A stretch of DNA of 64,000 nucleotides, taken from contig MU405242.1 of NCBI GenBank assembly GCA_022836615.1, forward strand, positions 124,001 to 188,000, given 5' to 3'. How positions within the stretch are numbered: position 1 is the stretch's first letter; every line of letters begins with the position of its first letter. Shown here one piece after another: positions 20,896 through 31,900 of this stretch. The position numbers and the translations under genes are program-made. The stretch comes from Annulohypoxylon bovei var. microspora (lineage: Eukaryota > Ascomycota > Sordariomycetes > Xylariales > Hypoxylaceae). Below the pieces are notes generated by a model. It worked only from the letters and a program-made list of their open reading frames with translations, was not told where the DNA came from and did not search any database.

Positions 20896-22182
20896 TCAAA
20901 CCATGATGCGTCTCAGACCCTCCGTGCCGCCGAGGACCCGACGTCCTGTCACGGCACATCTGCCCTGCCCGTTCTCCCACTTAGCCGCGTGGTCAGCCAT
21001 GAACTCTTCTTGCCTCGGGTGTGAGCCCTCCAGCCACTTATGTATGCAGGTGTAGCAGTAGACAACACCCGTCTGGCAGGCCGTGGCTGTGGTGATCTCG
21101 TCTTCGCAGATAGGACATAGCTCGGAATCTTCAGGGGCAGGTACGGTAAAGATAGGGCGTAACGAGGGTGTGGCTATTGGCGCGTTCTCCGCCAGCGGCA
21201 CCTTAAGCTGCTCCTCCTCTTTCTCCTTGTTCTCACCTTGGCCCTTCTTCTGCGATGTATTGACTCCTAACGCAGACAAACCAGACACGATAGGCGGTGG
21301 TAGCTCGAGGTTCTCGGCCGCCTTCCTCGTCAACTGCTTCGCAAAATCCGACGCGTACCACCACTCGAGGAACTTCAACGCGAAAATGCTCGTCGGCAGC
21401 AGCAGCGACAAGCTCCCCAGCAACCTCGGGCCCATGGTCCTCGGGTTGAAGATGCTCGTAGCCGCGGGCGCCGCATTAGCCCCCTTATGCTTTCCCAGGG
21501 CCTCGATGGCCTTGAAATCGGCCGCGTTCATCCGGCGTATCCGCGTGCCGATGAGCCACAGGAACGGGTTGTGGTATTTGGAGCTGTCGAACAGGTAGGC
21601 CAGGTTGAACGCGATGATGGCGAAGTAGTACGCCGCGTGCACACTCGGGTAAACGTTCCGTATGAACCATTTATAGTAGTGTAGGAACCGCTGCTTCAGC
21701 GTCGGGTTCGCAGGCATGCGCGTGTAGTTTACTCCTAGTAGAGCCCGCGGGGCCTCGATCTCGTGGCTCTCGTCCAGCTTCCGCTTCAGGTATGGCAGGC
21801 CGACCATGACGGCTAGGTTCTTCCAGATATCGGTCCCGCCGATCTTCAGGGTCTCTCGCACAAGCTCCGGGGTGGCGGTGGCGGCACGTGGGATCTCGGC
21901 GTGCAGTGCCTTCTCCCGCTTGAGGCCGTAAAAGTGCTCGGTGAAGCTGCCGCCGCGGGTCTTTAGGTAATACCGCTCCACGAGCAGCATTGTGAGGGCG
22001 TAAAGCTCATCGAAGGAGTTGAGGGCACGTAGTAAGTAGCGTGGATATCGGTGAGTGGCGACTGTGAGGAGGTATCGTAATGTCGGTGGCAGAAGCGTGT
22101 TGAGCTGTTGTTCCGAGAGAAGCTCGAACAGCGACGGCTTCTGATCGTCGAAGTTGCCCTGAAGGGCTGTGATAAACTCCAT
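20896..22182 (-). CDS. PEX12: Peroxisome assembly protein Pex12
   Basis: Single exon, 428 residues, starting M-E-F-I-T-A-L-Q-G-N-F-D-D-Q-K-P-S-L-F-E, the usual Pex12 opening. Pex12 is one of three RING peroxins (Pex2, Pex10, Pex12) that form the peroxisomal ubiquitin ligase recycling the import receptor Pex5. The N-terminal two thirds carry membrane helices (Y-Y-F-A-I-I-A-F-N-L-A-Y-L; L-L-G-S-L-S-L-L-L-P-T-S-I-F-A). The C-terminal RING (about 360-420) keeps C-P-I-C, a later C, Y-C-Y-T-C and one more C, the incomplete set known for Pex12, which does not bind zinc fully. A Lys/Glu-rich insert (K-E-K-E-E-E-Q-L-K) precedes the RING. It works in the same compartment as the AKL-tailed carnitine acetyltransferase of this window. 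Confidence 0.95.
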   Translation of the reverse strand: MEFITALQGNFDDQKPSLFELLSEQQLNTLLPPTLRYLLTVATHRYPRYLLRALNSFDELYALTMLLVERYYLKTRGGSFTEHFYGLKREKALHAEIPRAATATPELVRETLKIGGTDIWKNLAVMVGLPYLKRKLDESHEIEAPRALLGVNYTRMPANPTLKQRFLHYYKWFIRNVYPSVHAAYYFAIIAFNLAYLFDSSKYHNPFLWLIGTRIRRMNAADFKAIEALGKHKGANAAPAATSIFNPRTMGPRLLGSLSLLLPTSIFALKFLEWWYASDFAKQLTRKAAENLELPPPIVSGLSALGVNTSQKKGQGENKEKEEEQLKVPLAENAPIATPSLRPIFTVPAPEDSELCPICEDEITTATACQTGVVYCYTCIHKWLEGSHPRQEEFMADHAAKWENGQGRCAVTGRRVLGGTEGLRRIMV

Positions 22183-22729
22183 GTTGGATACCTAACCTAT
22201 GTTATCTAATTGGGCGGTTGTTGGAGCTAATACATGTTTTGTATAGTTGGAAGCGGTAAACTGTCGTTGTTGTTACAATACAAAAACACGACCCAAATAA
22301 AAGTTCGGGATGAGATTGACATGCCGAGGTTCCAAGGTTGACGTAAAATGAACTTAAGAAATTAGAACCTTAAGAGCTCGGGCCACAACCGCCGTAACAT
22401 TTTCGGCAACTTATCCAGGCCACGCTATTACCAGTTTGTCGAATAACGTGTAACCGCTAATTGAGTGTAACCGCCAGAGATGTACATGTGTACTGGTACA
22501 TTTTATATCTTATGTAAGGCTAGACATGTTGCACACCGAACAAATCACTCGATATATTTAATTATGAATCTTAAAGATTTTTAATTATATCGTCCTGAAG
22601 TTACCTATCATAAGCTTGCCAAGGTACTCAACATAAAATATCAAGTCATAATCAGTACGTTACAGCAACAGTAAACCTCCCCAAATTGTTACATCGTAGG
22701 TAGAAGAACCAACGGACGATGAGTTCACA
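22183..22729. promoter_or_regulatory. Upstream region of PEX12
   Basis: Carries CCGAGG at 22324-22329 and a repeated decamer GTGTAACCGC at 22448-22457 and 22465-22474. The rest is AT-rich; it also holds the 3' flank of the F-box gene. Confidence 0.5.
22324..22329 (-). promoter_or_regulatory. CCTCGG motif upstream of PEX12
   Basis: CCTCGG on the gene strand about 145 bp before the PEX12 start. It is the same core as upstream of carnitine acetyltransferase; both products serve peroxisomes. Confidence 0.3.
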
Positions 22730-24507
22730 TCAATCATCCGTCCACGCCACCCACGAGATTTCGGAGATTTCGGTGATCTCTAGCTCGTGTCCCGGCTCGT
22801 CATCTTCCTCCCCCTCGTCGTCTCCCGACTGGCCATTCTCGTAATCGGTCGGGTCGTCGGGTTCGCCCTGGATCAGAGGGAGGAAGTCCTGCATGAGGGC
22901 TCTATAGCCGCCCGACTCCGTGACCCTGTCCGAGACCTTCCAGAACGCGGTCGGGCCGGCTGGGCCGCGCGGGTCGAAATCCCTAGAGATATTTGTTTAG
23001 CACGCAACGATCTACCGAGGAGTAGTACCTAACCGAGTAAAGCTTGGCCGGTCGACCTACTTATCAAACCAGTTCCCCAGCACGCCCTTCGCGCTCTTGA
23101 CGCCGCCGACCTGGACGCTCTCGCTGCGCCACCTCTCGACGCCGCCGAAGACGGAGAACGTGGTCCAGCGGACCTCTCCCTCGCGCGTCAGCCTTACCGA
23201 GCCTTTTCGCCCCCGGCCACCATCATTAGCACGTCCAGACGTCCCGGAAAATTGGAAGAGAACACACCTCTCATACCTCTCAAGTCCGAGTTGGCGTTCT
23301 CGTCGTAGCTGTCGTCGAGGGACCGCGAGATCCCCTCGAAGTGCACCACCGGCAGCCCCTGCCCGTCGTCCGGCCCCGGCGGCTCGATCCGCGTTACGCG
23401 GATCTTCATGAGGATCAGGCGCGTGGCCTCGCCGACGTCGATGGTCGGCCGGGGTATGTCCGTCGCCGGCTGGTCCTCGGCCGTGAAGTTGTACGCGAAG
23501 AAGTCGGTGTAGTCCAGGAAGCAGACGACCCGCAGCCAGGTCCCCGTGATGCCGTACGGATCCTGTAGATCCAACGGTTCCGGCTCGTGCACAATAGGAA
23601 TTGCTTTATAACTTCCTGGCCAAGTTCCCGCGAAGGGGACCTCCCAGAAGTTCTTGCACACAGGAAACTTGGTGAGACCCAGCTTTCTAAGGTTAGCTCC
23701 GATCACTATCATGATGGCCTCAACCTTCTCCCAATCTGTGCGATCCGTCGAGTCGTCCATGAACGGACCCCACTTCGTGTTCTCGGTATACTGTCGGAGA
23801 TCGTAGACCTTGGAGCAGGCGTACGGGCCCATCCTGCTACGTCTCGTCTGGTGAGCTTCGGGGTGTGCGTATAGCATAGGTACCCCATAGAGACAATGCA
23901 AGTGTGCGCTCTTTTGGTGATTCGCCTTTGGCGTCGAGTAACCACCTCTGGGGGACTCTTGTCGGGCACGCTCGTAGAGGTAGGATCGGCATAGGAAGGC
24001 AGACTGGTTAGTCTCGTCCTTAAAAATGAAGTTTAGGAGGCTGGCATTGCGGGAGGTCGGATGCGTCGTTTGTCGCACCCGCTCGGTATCGGTAGCGGCA
24101 TTCTGGAGGAGTGACTTGATAGTATCGTAGACAAAGGGGAGTTCGTGCTTCTATACAAGACTATTTTAGGAATCAAGTGGTTTCAGATAATAAGATAGGT
24201 CAGGTAGGTAAAGTAGATGTAAGCAAGTGAAGCTCGGTATGTATCGCACCTTATCATGGACATCTTCCCGACGGCATATGACTTGCAGGCGAATAGCATT
24301 CTTAAGGGCATGCTCCCAATTCAGATTAGAATTATTCGGGGGGCTGTCGTAATGGTTAAGATAGACAGCTCTGAAGAGCGATGCGTTCCCGTTGACGATA
24401 TAGTAGAAGCTCTTGCAAATGCGGGGGACCCACGCCAAGTCAGGCGGGTCAACATAGCCCAGAACATGTTGAATGATCTCAGGGGGAAGTTCCGTTAAGA
24501 GGACCAT
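22730..24507 (-). CDS. F-box protein with large uncharacterised C-terminal domain
   Basis: Four exons: 24250-24507, 23277-24150, 23061-23202, 22730-22982; 508 residues, junctions in phase. Residues 1-45 form an F-box (L-P-P-E-I-I-Q-H-V-L-G-Y-V-D-P-P-D-L), which would bind Skp1 in an SCF ubiquitin ligase. The following about 400 residues are conserved in style with fungal F-box proteins (Y-A-C-S-K-V-Y-D-L; G-T-W-L-R-V-V-C-F-L-D-Y-T-D-F-F; V-R-W-T-T-F-S-V-F-G-G) and probably form a beta-rich substrate-binding module. The tail is acidic (D-D-E-G-E-E-D-D-E). Intron 2 (23203-23276) is supported because the frame would otherwise stop at once, while splicing restores G-S-V-R-L-T-R-E-G. An upstream in-frame ATG at 24597 would add 30 residues; I prefer 24507, which opens directly on the F-box. 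The target is unknown. Confidence 0.85.
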
Positions 24508-25719
24508 TCTGATATATGTCACGAATAAAACCAATCTTCTCCTATATGTCCTAAGGGGGTGAAAGATGAGGTCACAATGGATGGTAATGTTGCTCACCAG
24601 AGGGAAGAGCGGCAGTTCGTGAAGCCGGAGAGGGGTGGAGAAGTGTTCGATCGTCCTAATTCCTAATTCGGGATTAATTCGAAATGTTCGGAGTTAATGT
24701 GGAAGCGACCAATGCTATATTATATGATTGAATATGTAATCAATGCGCCATTTCCCTAGTCCAGTTCTCAAAGTCCGATCCTTCTTGTATTACATGGTAT
24801 CCTACCGAACCACACAATTGCATGGGTCATTATCACCCTCCTACTCTTCACAACCTTAAAGCTGACAATTCGCCTTACCTACGTAGGGAGATGTTGGAAT
24901 ATGCACAAGTTAGATCAGAATCTCCACCAGACTAATATAATAAAAGTATCTCTCAATTAGACTTCTGGACACTCTACTGTACACTTCTCCGGATCATCGT
25001 GGATGACAAGGAAGAACCATACAAGTAATCGTAAGCTACTGTAAGTGCGGATCGGACTGGGGACATCAAGGCGCCCCCACGTTTCCGATCATCCCGGTTA
25101 GTTTCTTAGGAACACGACTAAATACAGATAGAGGATCCCGGGTTTGCACGTAGAGATTCTTCAAATCGGCGCTAGCATACATACTAGTAGTCCTCGAAGG
25201 ATTCCAATCCAACATTTGAACCTACACATCGTCAATATGATTTGTCCGTCCTCCCAACACTGATGCTAAACCCATAAGCACTCCCACTCAAGAATACCAA
25301 GGAGAGAAGAACCGAGATCAAGAGGGATATCGTGACACTGAATAGCTTCGCCAATTTTTGATAACTCGTTTAGAAAATCGTATGTATGTATAAATATCGA
25401 ACAGCACCAAACATCACACAAATGTGTGTGGGCGTGATTGTGCGGCAGCGTTGCGTCGTTGTGGGTATATAGCGAGATCGCGGTTTTTAGTTACAATAGT
25501 AAAAATTCAAGGTTCCAGACTCCCCTTGGTAGATAGGTACTCTGGTAGATATAATCAAGAAAATTTTCGATGTCGCTTGTCCATAAATCCATTCCTCGGC
25601 CCTCATATCAGCCCTCATACATCGGGCTATTCATCTTCAGATTCTCATTCATCGTGCTTCCATGCAACTATTCCACAATTCTTTGTTTTGCTTGCGATGC
25701 GTTTTGCATTTTGCATTTG
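24508..25719. other. Intergenic, F-box promoter and transcription-factor 3' flank
   Basis: 1.2 kb without a credible gene; AT-rich in 24660-24960. It presumably contains the F-box promoter next to 24507 and the 3' untranslated region of the C2H2 gene near 25719. Confidence 0.55.
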
Positions 25720-28700
25720 CTAAACCACGCTTGCGCCGCTGTTGAGCTGAATGCAATTACTCAGCAACGTCGCTCCTTCGTGGAGTAGTTCCCACCGCGT
25801 CGATTCGAACGAGTCCTTGAGGACCACAAGCAGAGCGCTATTGTTGTTAACGCCCCTCATGCCTTTCAGATCTTCCGGCGACGAGACCGATCCAACTCTC
25901 AATAGGTACTCGCGCATCTGACTCATCTTCTCGTGTGGATTAGTCGGGATAGGGACTCCAGCACAAGGCCCTTCTAGCGCGAAACCATAGCACCACACAA
26001 CTAAGGCCGCAAAGTAGAGAACCCAAGGTCGATTCAACAGAACATCGTCTCTGGCTAGATATGTAATAACTCCCGTCTGGTGGTTATACCCATCCGAAGG
26101 CGGTGTCATATTCTCGTGGAGCAATACCGAGCATAAGAACTTGGCAGCATAAAACGTGGCGTCACGGGCTTTCGCCGAAGGCGCCCAGAGGTCTTTCATC
26201 CTGCGCTGCGCACTGCTCAGATCCTGCGATCCAATAGCTCGACCAAGCAGACGTTTTGCTCGGGCGAAAATTTGGCAGTCGACGATATCCACATGCATTG
26301 CCATGTGTGCCAAATGATGTAGCACAGTTCTACTTTCAAATACCACGTTAGCCTCACTTCGTTTGTCGTAGCTATAAGGATCGACCATCGTATCGGCACG
26401 TTGTAACGACTTATCGAAGTCTGTTTTCCACGAGTCGAACGCTTTTGTGAGTGTTGACCGCCATTTGTCTCGGCCGCCGAGGGCTTGCTGCACGCCACCA
26501 CCGAGCGAGCTCACTTGGAGATCCCGTTGGTTCATATGCCAACTAACACTTAATAAGCCCGCCATAAGAATCTGCCGACCAAAAGGATTCGTCTGCACTT
26601 CCTGCCCTGCGAGAGTTCGCTTAAGCCCTTCGAGAAACGAGATAGGCTTGATTCCGTTAGACATAAGGTTCGCCTCTATCCTACCAACCTCGGCCCCGCT
26701 CGTAGCCTTCCATAAAGAATCATCACAAGGTAAGGGTAAACGCATTTCGTGTGCTACCATCACAGTCGAATGACCAAACATCGTAGCATGAATCGAATCG
26801 ATTAGAAACGCCGCAAATGCGGCCCGTCGTGTCGTCTCGTTCGTGATCCAGTGATTCCACCACTCGTCCGGCGTATGCGCAAGCCCTGATGTAGACGAAT
26901 GTCGAGAACTATTCGCTTTCTCGTCTCGTGGATTCGGTGGCGAATCAAGAGCCGACTTCCCTATTAGTGATCTTCCTCTTCGCATGAGCGTAATCGTAGT
27001 TGCATGGTGTATATGAGCTCGTTCGTGAAGTTCCCTCGTCGAGTACATTTTCTCGTAAAGTTCCAGCAGTAGTAAGGTCTGGAAGGCCCAGATTTTCGCT
27101 GGCGGTCGGCAGTTAACGTCCATAAATATTTCCCACCTCAAATGCCACGCAAGGAAGTTAGATAGTTGGGATCCAGCTCTGATGACTTTCGGCCCATGCG
27201 TCCTATCCAAACAGGCGGCACCTATCGCCATCACGGCTATCAGTAACAAGTTCGGCGTCTTATCCGGTGAGAACGTCGGCTTGTGGAGGATAGGTATTTG
27301 ATCGCTGAAGTGAACCCAGTAAGAACCTATATACTGCTGCATCATTTTCCGACTCAGCATGTGGTGCTCATCACTCCTGTCGCCATCCAGAATACTCTCG
27401 CGTTGACGCTCGACTGGCGCATGGTCATTCTCGTGGAACCTTTCTTTAATTAAGTCAAAAATCTCCTGGCTCTTTTCTTCAGATAAAAGATACTCTGGGA
27501 GATTCGGGTCAAGCAGATTTGTGACCGCCATGACCTGTTGATTAGATGGTGGGAAATACCCGAGAGACGCACTGTCAGCCCCGTAATAGGACATGCTGCC
27601 GTATTGTTGCTCTACGTAACTAAGCCCGTACATATTAGCTTGAGACATATAAACCTTCTCGTATATGATCGATACGTACTTAGCATATTGATTCTGTTGC
27701 ATCACATGGCCCACCTGGGGTGAGCCGTTAGGGTCGTTAGTATTAAATAGATAGGCGAAGAAGTCTTCCGGGATAGCAACATATGGCGACTTATTTAAAA
27801 CACCATCACTACCGAAAACTGGAAGTGTAGTTTGCGTTGCCATCTGATCCAACAACACCATCTCGCCGTTCGATTGGGAATGAGAATGGTCGTTATAATC
27901 GTTAGAATTGGGAGGCGCATAAGCTTGTCCAGCTTCCCTCGGTATGCTAGCAGCGGACGTGGGGAAATCTGAAGGTGGAAGAGTAAAGGGTGTCAAGTTT
28001 TGTTGAGCGACGTACGGTATTCCCGAGGCAGATTGGGGGGTACTGGTAAGTTGGCCATGATAATTCCCGTGCTGAGTCGAAACTGGCGATAAAACCCCGT
28101 AAGGGGCGCCGACAGTGGTCTGAACTGAAGGCCGCGGAGGACCAGAAGGGGAATGGTGCGGATGCCGCACACCTTGAGAAGCAGCATAACCTGAGTCATG
28201 GTGAATATAACCATCGACACCGCTTGGGGGACCGCCGTGGGAAAAGGCGGCAGGCGGCGTGTTCGCTATCGGGGTATAAGGTGTGCCGATGGGATCTTTT
28301 GGTGACTGGTATTCATAGTGAGCTCCGCGTCCTTGAGTATAAGGGCTTGGTCCAAGCCTATCGGAATCGGGAGAAACGGCACTAGGCGTAGGGTACGGAA
28401 CTCTTACGTTGTCGACGGGAGAGGTCTGGCTGATCAAAGAATCTTTTCGATTCAGCGCAGACCCCTTTGCAGTATGGCGATCCTTATGACGGTTGCACAA
28501 GTCGAGTCGGACGAACTGGCGCTTGCAATCCTGAAAGTCGCATCTGTAAATCTGTTTCGGGGAATGGTTCAACTGATGTCGGTAACTTTTGGATTTCATC
28601 TAGTTAGTAGAGCACTTAGAATCGAGCGCAAACGTTTCTAAAAAGCTCACAGGTGCTCGGCCCTCGAATAACTCTTGCCGCATCCTTCGGTAGGGCATTC

Positions 28701-28991
28701 GAATTTCTTGTCCAAACCTTTGCGACTTCTCCTCCGCTTCCTCACGGGACCATCCGAGTTGGATGAGTTTCCATTTTTCGTGTCACCATCTCCAGCCTGG
28801 TCACTATCATTGCCATCGATATCCTTGTCGATAGAGCGGCTCCGACGACGACCTCGCTGTGGATCGTCCTCCAGAAGGGGGATCTGGGGCGGCGTCGGTT
28901 CCTGGACCTCGGTCATGATTGGGCTCGATCGCGCGAAAGGCAAGGCAGATGAGTTGACGTCTCTGATCGGTGCGGGGAGAACAGAAGTCAT
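25720..28991 (-). CDS. C2H2 zinc-finger transcription factor with fungal TF domain
   Basis: Two exons: 28651-28991 and 25720-28585; 1068 residues. Two C2H2 fingers (about 99-121 and 130-152) bind DNA: C-P-T-E-G-C...H-Q-L-N-H, split by the intron, and C-D-F-Q-D-C...H-K-D-R-H. A basic patch V-R-K-R-R-R-S-R-K before them is a likely nuclear signal. A Pro/Ser/Gly/His-rich region (about 170-400) follows and then the fungal-specific transcription factor domain (about 490-760, with Y-W-V-H-F-S-D-Q-I-P-I-L-H-K-P-T-F). The intron (28586-28650) has a perfect TACTAAC branch site followed at once by TAG; the used acceptor is AAAAG, 12 nt further on, as only that one keeps finger 1. This architecture occurs in several ascomycete regulators; the regulon is unknown, and the very long upstream spacer fits a heavily regulated gene. 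Confidence 0.88.
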
Positions 28992-31900
28992 GTTCCATTA
29001 AAGCGTCATGATCTTGCAAATAATCGTGGCGCTTCAATTCCGGGCCGCTTTGCGGCGAGTGGTCGCACCCCTCGTGGGGAGCCTCCTATTGTACCTTTGG
29101 ATTGGATAGTAATTGGCCAGCAACGGCTTAGCCACACGCTCGCACACGTACACTCTTCCTCTTTTTCCCTCTCTAACCTAAGTGTAAACGTATTAGACTA
29201 AGAGAATGACCGAGGAAACACGTTGGTGCCACAGTCCGACGATCTATGCGTGTTACGACGGAACAGCCCTAACCAGGTACTGAAGAGGCGCAAACGGGAC
29301 AAGAGAAGTAAATGAAAAGCGGCTAGCTTCCCGAACAATCGGTTGTGACGGTTGCGATGGGACCCAACGGGTGGACGGGTAGACGGTAAACGGTAAACCT
29401 AGGTAGGTCTTGTTAAATAATTTGGAAATGCCCTCGAAACAAACAACCTCGCCCGAACCAGGGAAGTACTATATGGTACGGCTACCACATAACGGGCCAA
29501 ATCAAGGAATACCCGGGCGCTATATCTTGGTTGCCTGGTAATGTAATTTGGTAGAATCGATCACCAGGTGTACGGGATCCGTTCTACGTAAGCGAATAAC
29601 GGAATGACGGTGGTGAGCTGATTCGATGCGAAGACGGGACATGCGATAGTCGTGCTAAAAAGACCAAAAGACCAAACGACCAGACTTAAGTTTGCCTAGA
29701 CCGGGAGGGAAGATGATTAGTCTTTCTAGTTCTGGGGGTCCCACGTCTAGAGACGGGTAAGAAAGTTCGAATTTGTAAATGCCGCCCATTGCGGTAAATT
29801 GCCCATGGAACGGAAGGCCTTTTTTAAGGAGCAAGTACGCAGTACACACCTACCTACCTACCTAGCGTGCCTGCCCTTTCCTACCCTCAATCGAGTACCC
29901 AGTAGCCTACAAGGTACTAGGTAGGTTAGGTATTGGTAGTTACCATAACCAAGCTAGCGCGGCTGGGCGGGGTTCAAGGTGCAATGCAATTAAGTGGGAC
30001 ATGGAATTTGAGGAAGGATGCAACATCGAAAACTAGACTAAAGTACCCAGTTGGGCATAAGTCGTGTGGGAAGGTACATGGGATATCGTGATACTTAGAT
30101 ACACCAGGTACTATTGTACACTCAGACTTTGGGGGATGAGGGGAGACCCGGAGAGGAGTCCAGTGATGAGACATGGGGAACTCTGATAGATACTTACATT
30201 TAACGTGTACCCAAGTACATACATGTTCGTACCTACATACATAGTAATAATATGTATGAATATAAAAGCACGGAACAGAACTCCATACATATGTATGTCA
30301 CGATCTGGATTGGTCAAGGGGAATTGGTTGGGCAAGATGGAACTAACTGATGAACGAATGAACGATCTACGGAAAACCCCTAAGATCTATACGTACCTAG
30401 ATTTGTAGGCGTGTGTACTATGTGTACTATGTAGGTATATAGGTAGGTATAGGCATTCAAGGTGAGGTCGGTAGATACGTTAAGCTAAGGAGATTTGAAG
30501 ATTCTTATACATTAGGTAGATGGAGAAACGAAAATCTACCCGTCCTCACCTACGCACTTTCCTACCTGGGGTTCCATTGCAGAAGAGAAACCCTTCGGAA
30601 TGCACGTTGTTGCGAAAACATGACACTCAACAAGGGGGGTTGACTGGCCCGCCTAATGACGAGACAAGGGGAAGGCTACTGTCGGGGACGAGATATTGTT
30701 GTGTTAAGATAGTCGGCGAAGTTAATACGGCATCAGAACATGGCCCGAAACTCAACCAAGTCGCACGCGAAACCGATTGATGGCAAGAAAATGTAGGAAG
30801 AGCACGAGTGAAGCTCCCGATAGGCATACTTGGAACATACCAAAAAACGAGAACTTGATTGCTCACGAACTGCATACGATCCTTAACGAGATCATCAGAT
30901 ATTGATTGGTGATCTGTCGTCTGAGTCTTCCCCCGAAAGACCCGCGTCTGACCGGATTTGCTACAACCAGCGGTTAAAGTCTATTATTAAGGATAAGTAT
31001 GAATCCGTAGGCGAAGAATAACTCGCGATGAGTCGGGCGAAGCGGCTGAAAAGGGAGTTGTAGCGGTGGATGGCCGGATCGCTAAAATAACAACTCGAGT
31101 TCCCAGGGAATGGGACGAAGATGTGGGAGGAAGAAGAGTCGGAGTGGGGGTCTCGAGATGTTCACAGCTGGAAGTGGGTTATGAAAACTAGGATACTAGG
31201 ATGCTGATGGCTCACCCGAACTGTGGAGTGCGTTCCCTGTACGAAGCCAAGGAAACCACCTGCATCTAATAAACGCATGGATGGTTATATGTATGTGTGT
31301 TATATGTGTATGTATAATACGCCGAGTCCAATTCACTCGTGCGTCGTGTTGAGGGGGGTCAATGGCATACGATAGTCAGGAGAATATATCATGTACACGT
31401 AGTCTACCCCGTTTAGCCCGTCCTAACAACCCTCAGCTGTCTCTTCTCTTACTACAGCATACACCCATACCTACAATTGAGCTTAACCTATTCGTCGCTT
31501 TCTCAGTACCGACTTTCTCCGGTTACCGGGGGCTCGCCACGCGTATTAGTCAAGCAAGACATCGTCGTAATTTGATGATGTCTCGTCTTTGTCAAGCAAT
31601 TGAAAAAAATTATTCAAAGTAAGTAGTTAATTAGAAAAATAAGACCATTAAACAAATAGCACAATACTGATAAGTTTAGTCGATATTAGACTATTGTGTA
31701 TGGGGCTACCAACTTCAGCAAGCGAGGTGAGACGGCCCTTCGACTCCATCCGGGTGGTATGGTTCCAAGGTCAGCAAGCTTAGAATATTGCTAGCATATT
31801 ACTAGCATACATACGAAGACGACTTAAAGAAGAATCGAGACTGATATGTTAGTGTGTGTATGATATTGTATGTACATACATACCTTAAGACTTACGGCAC

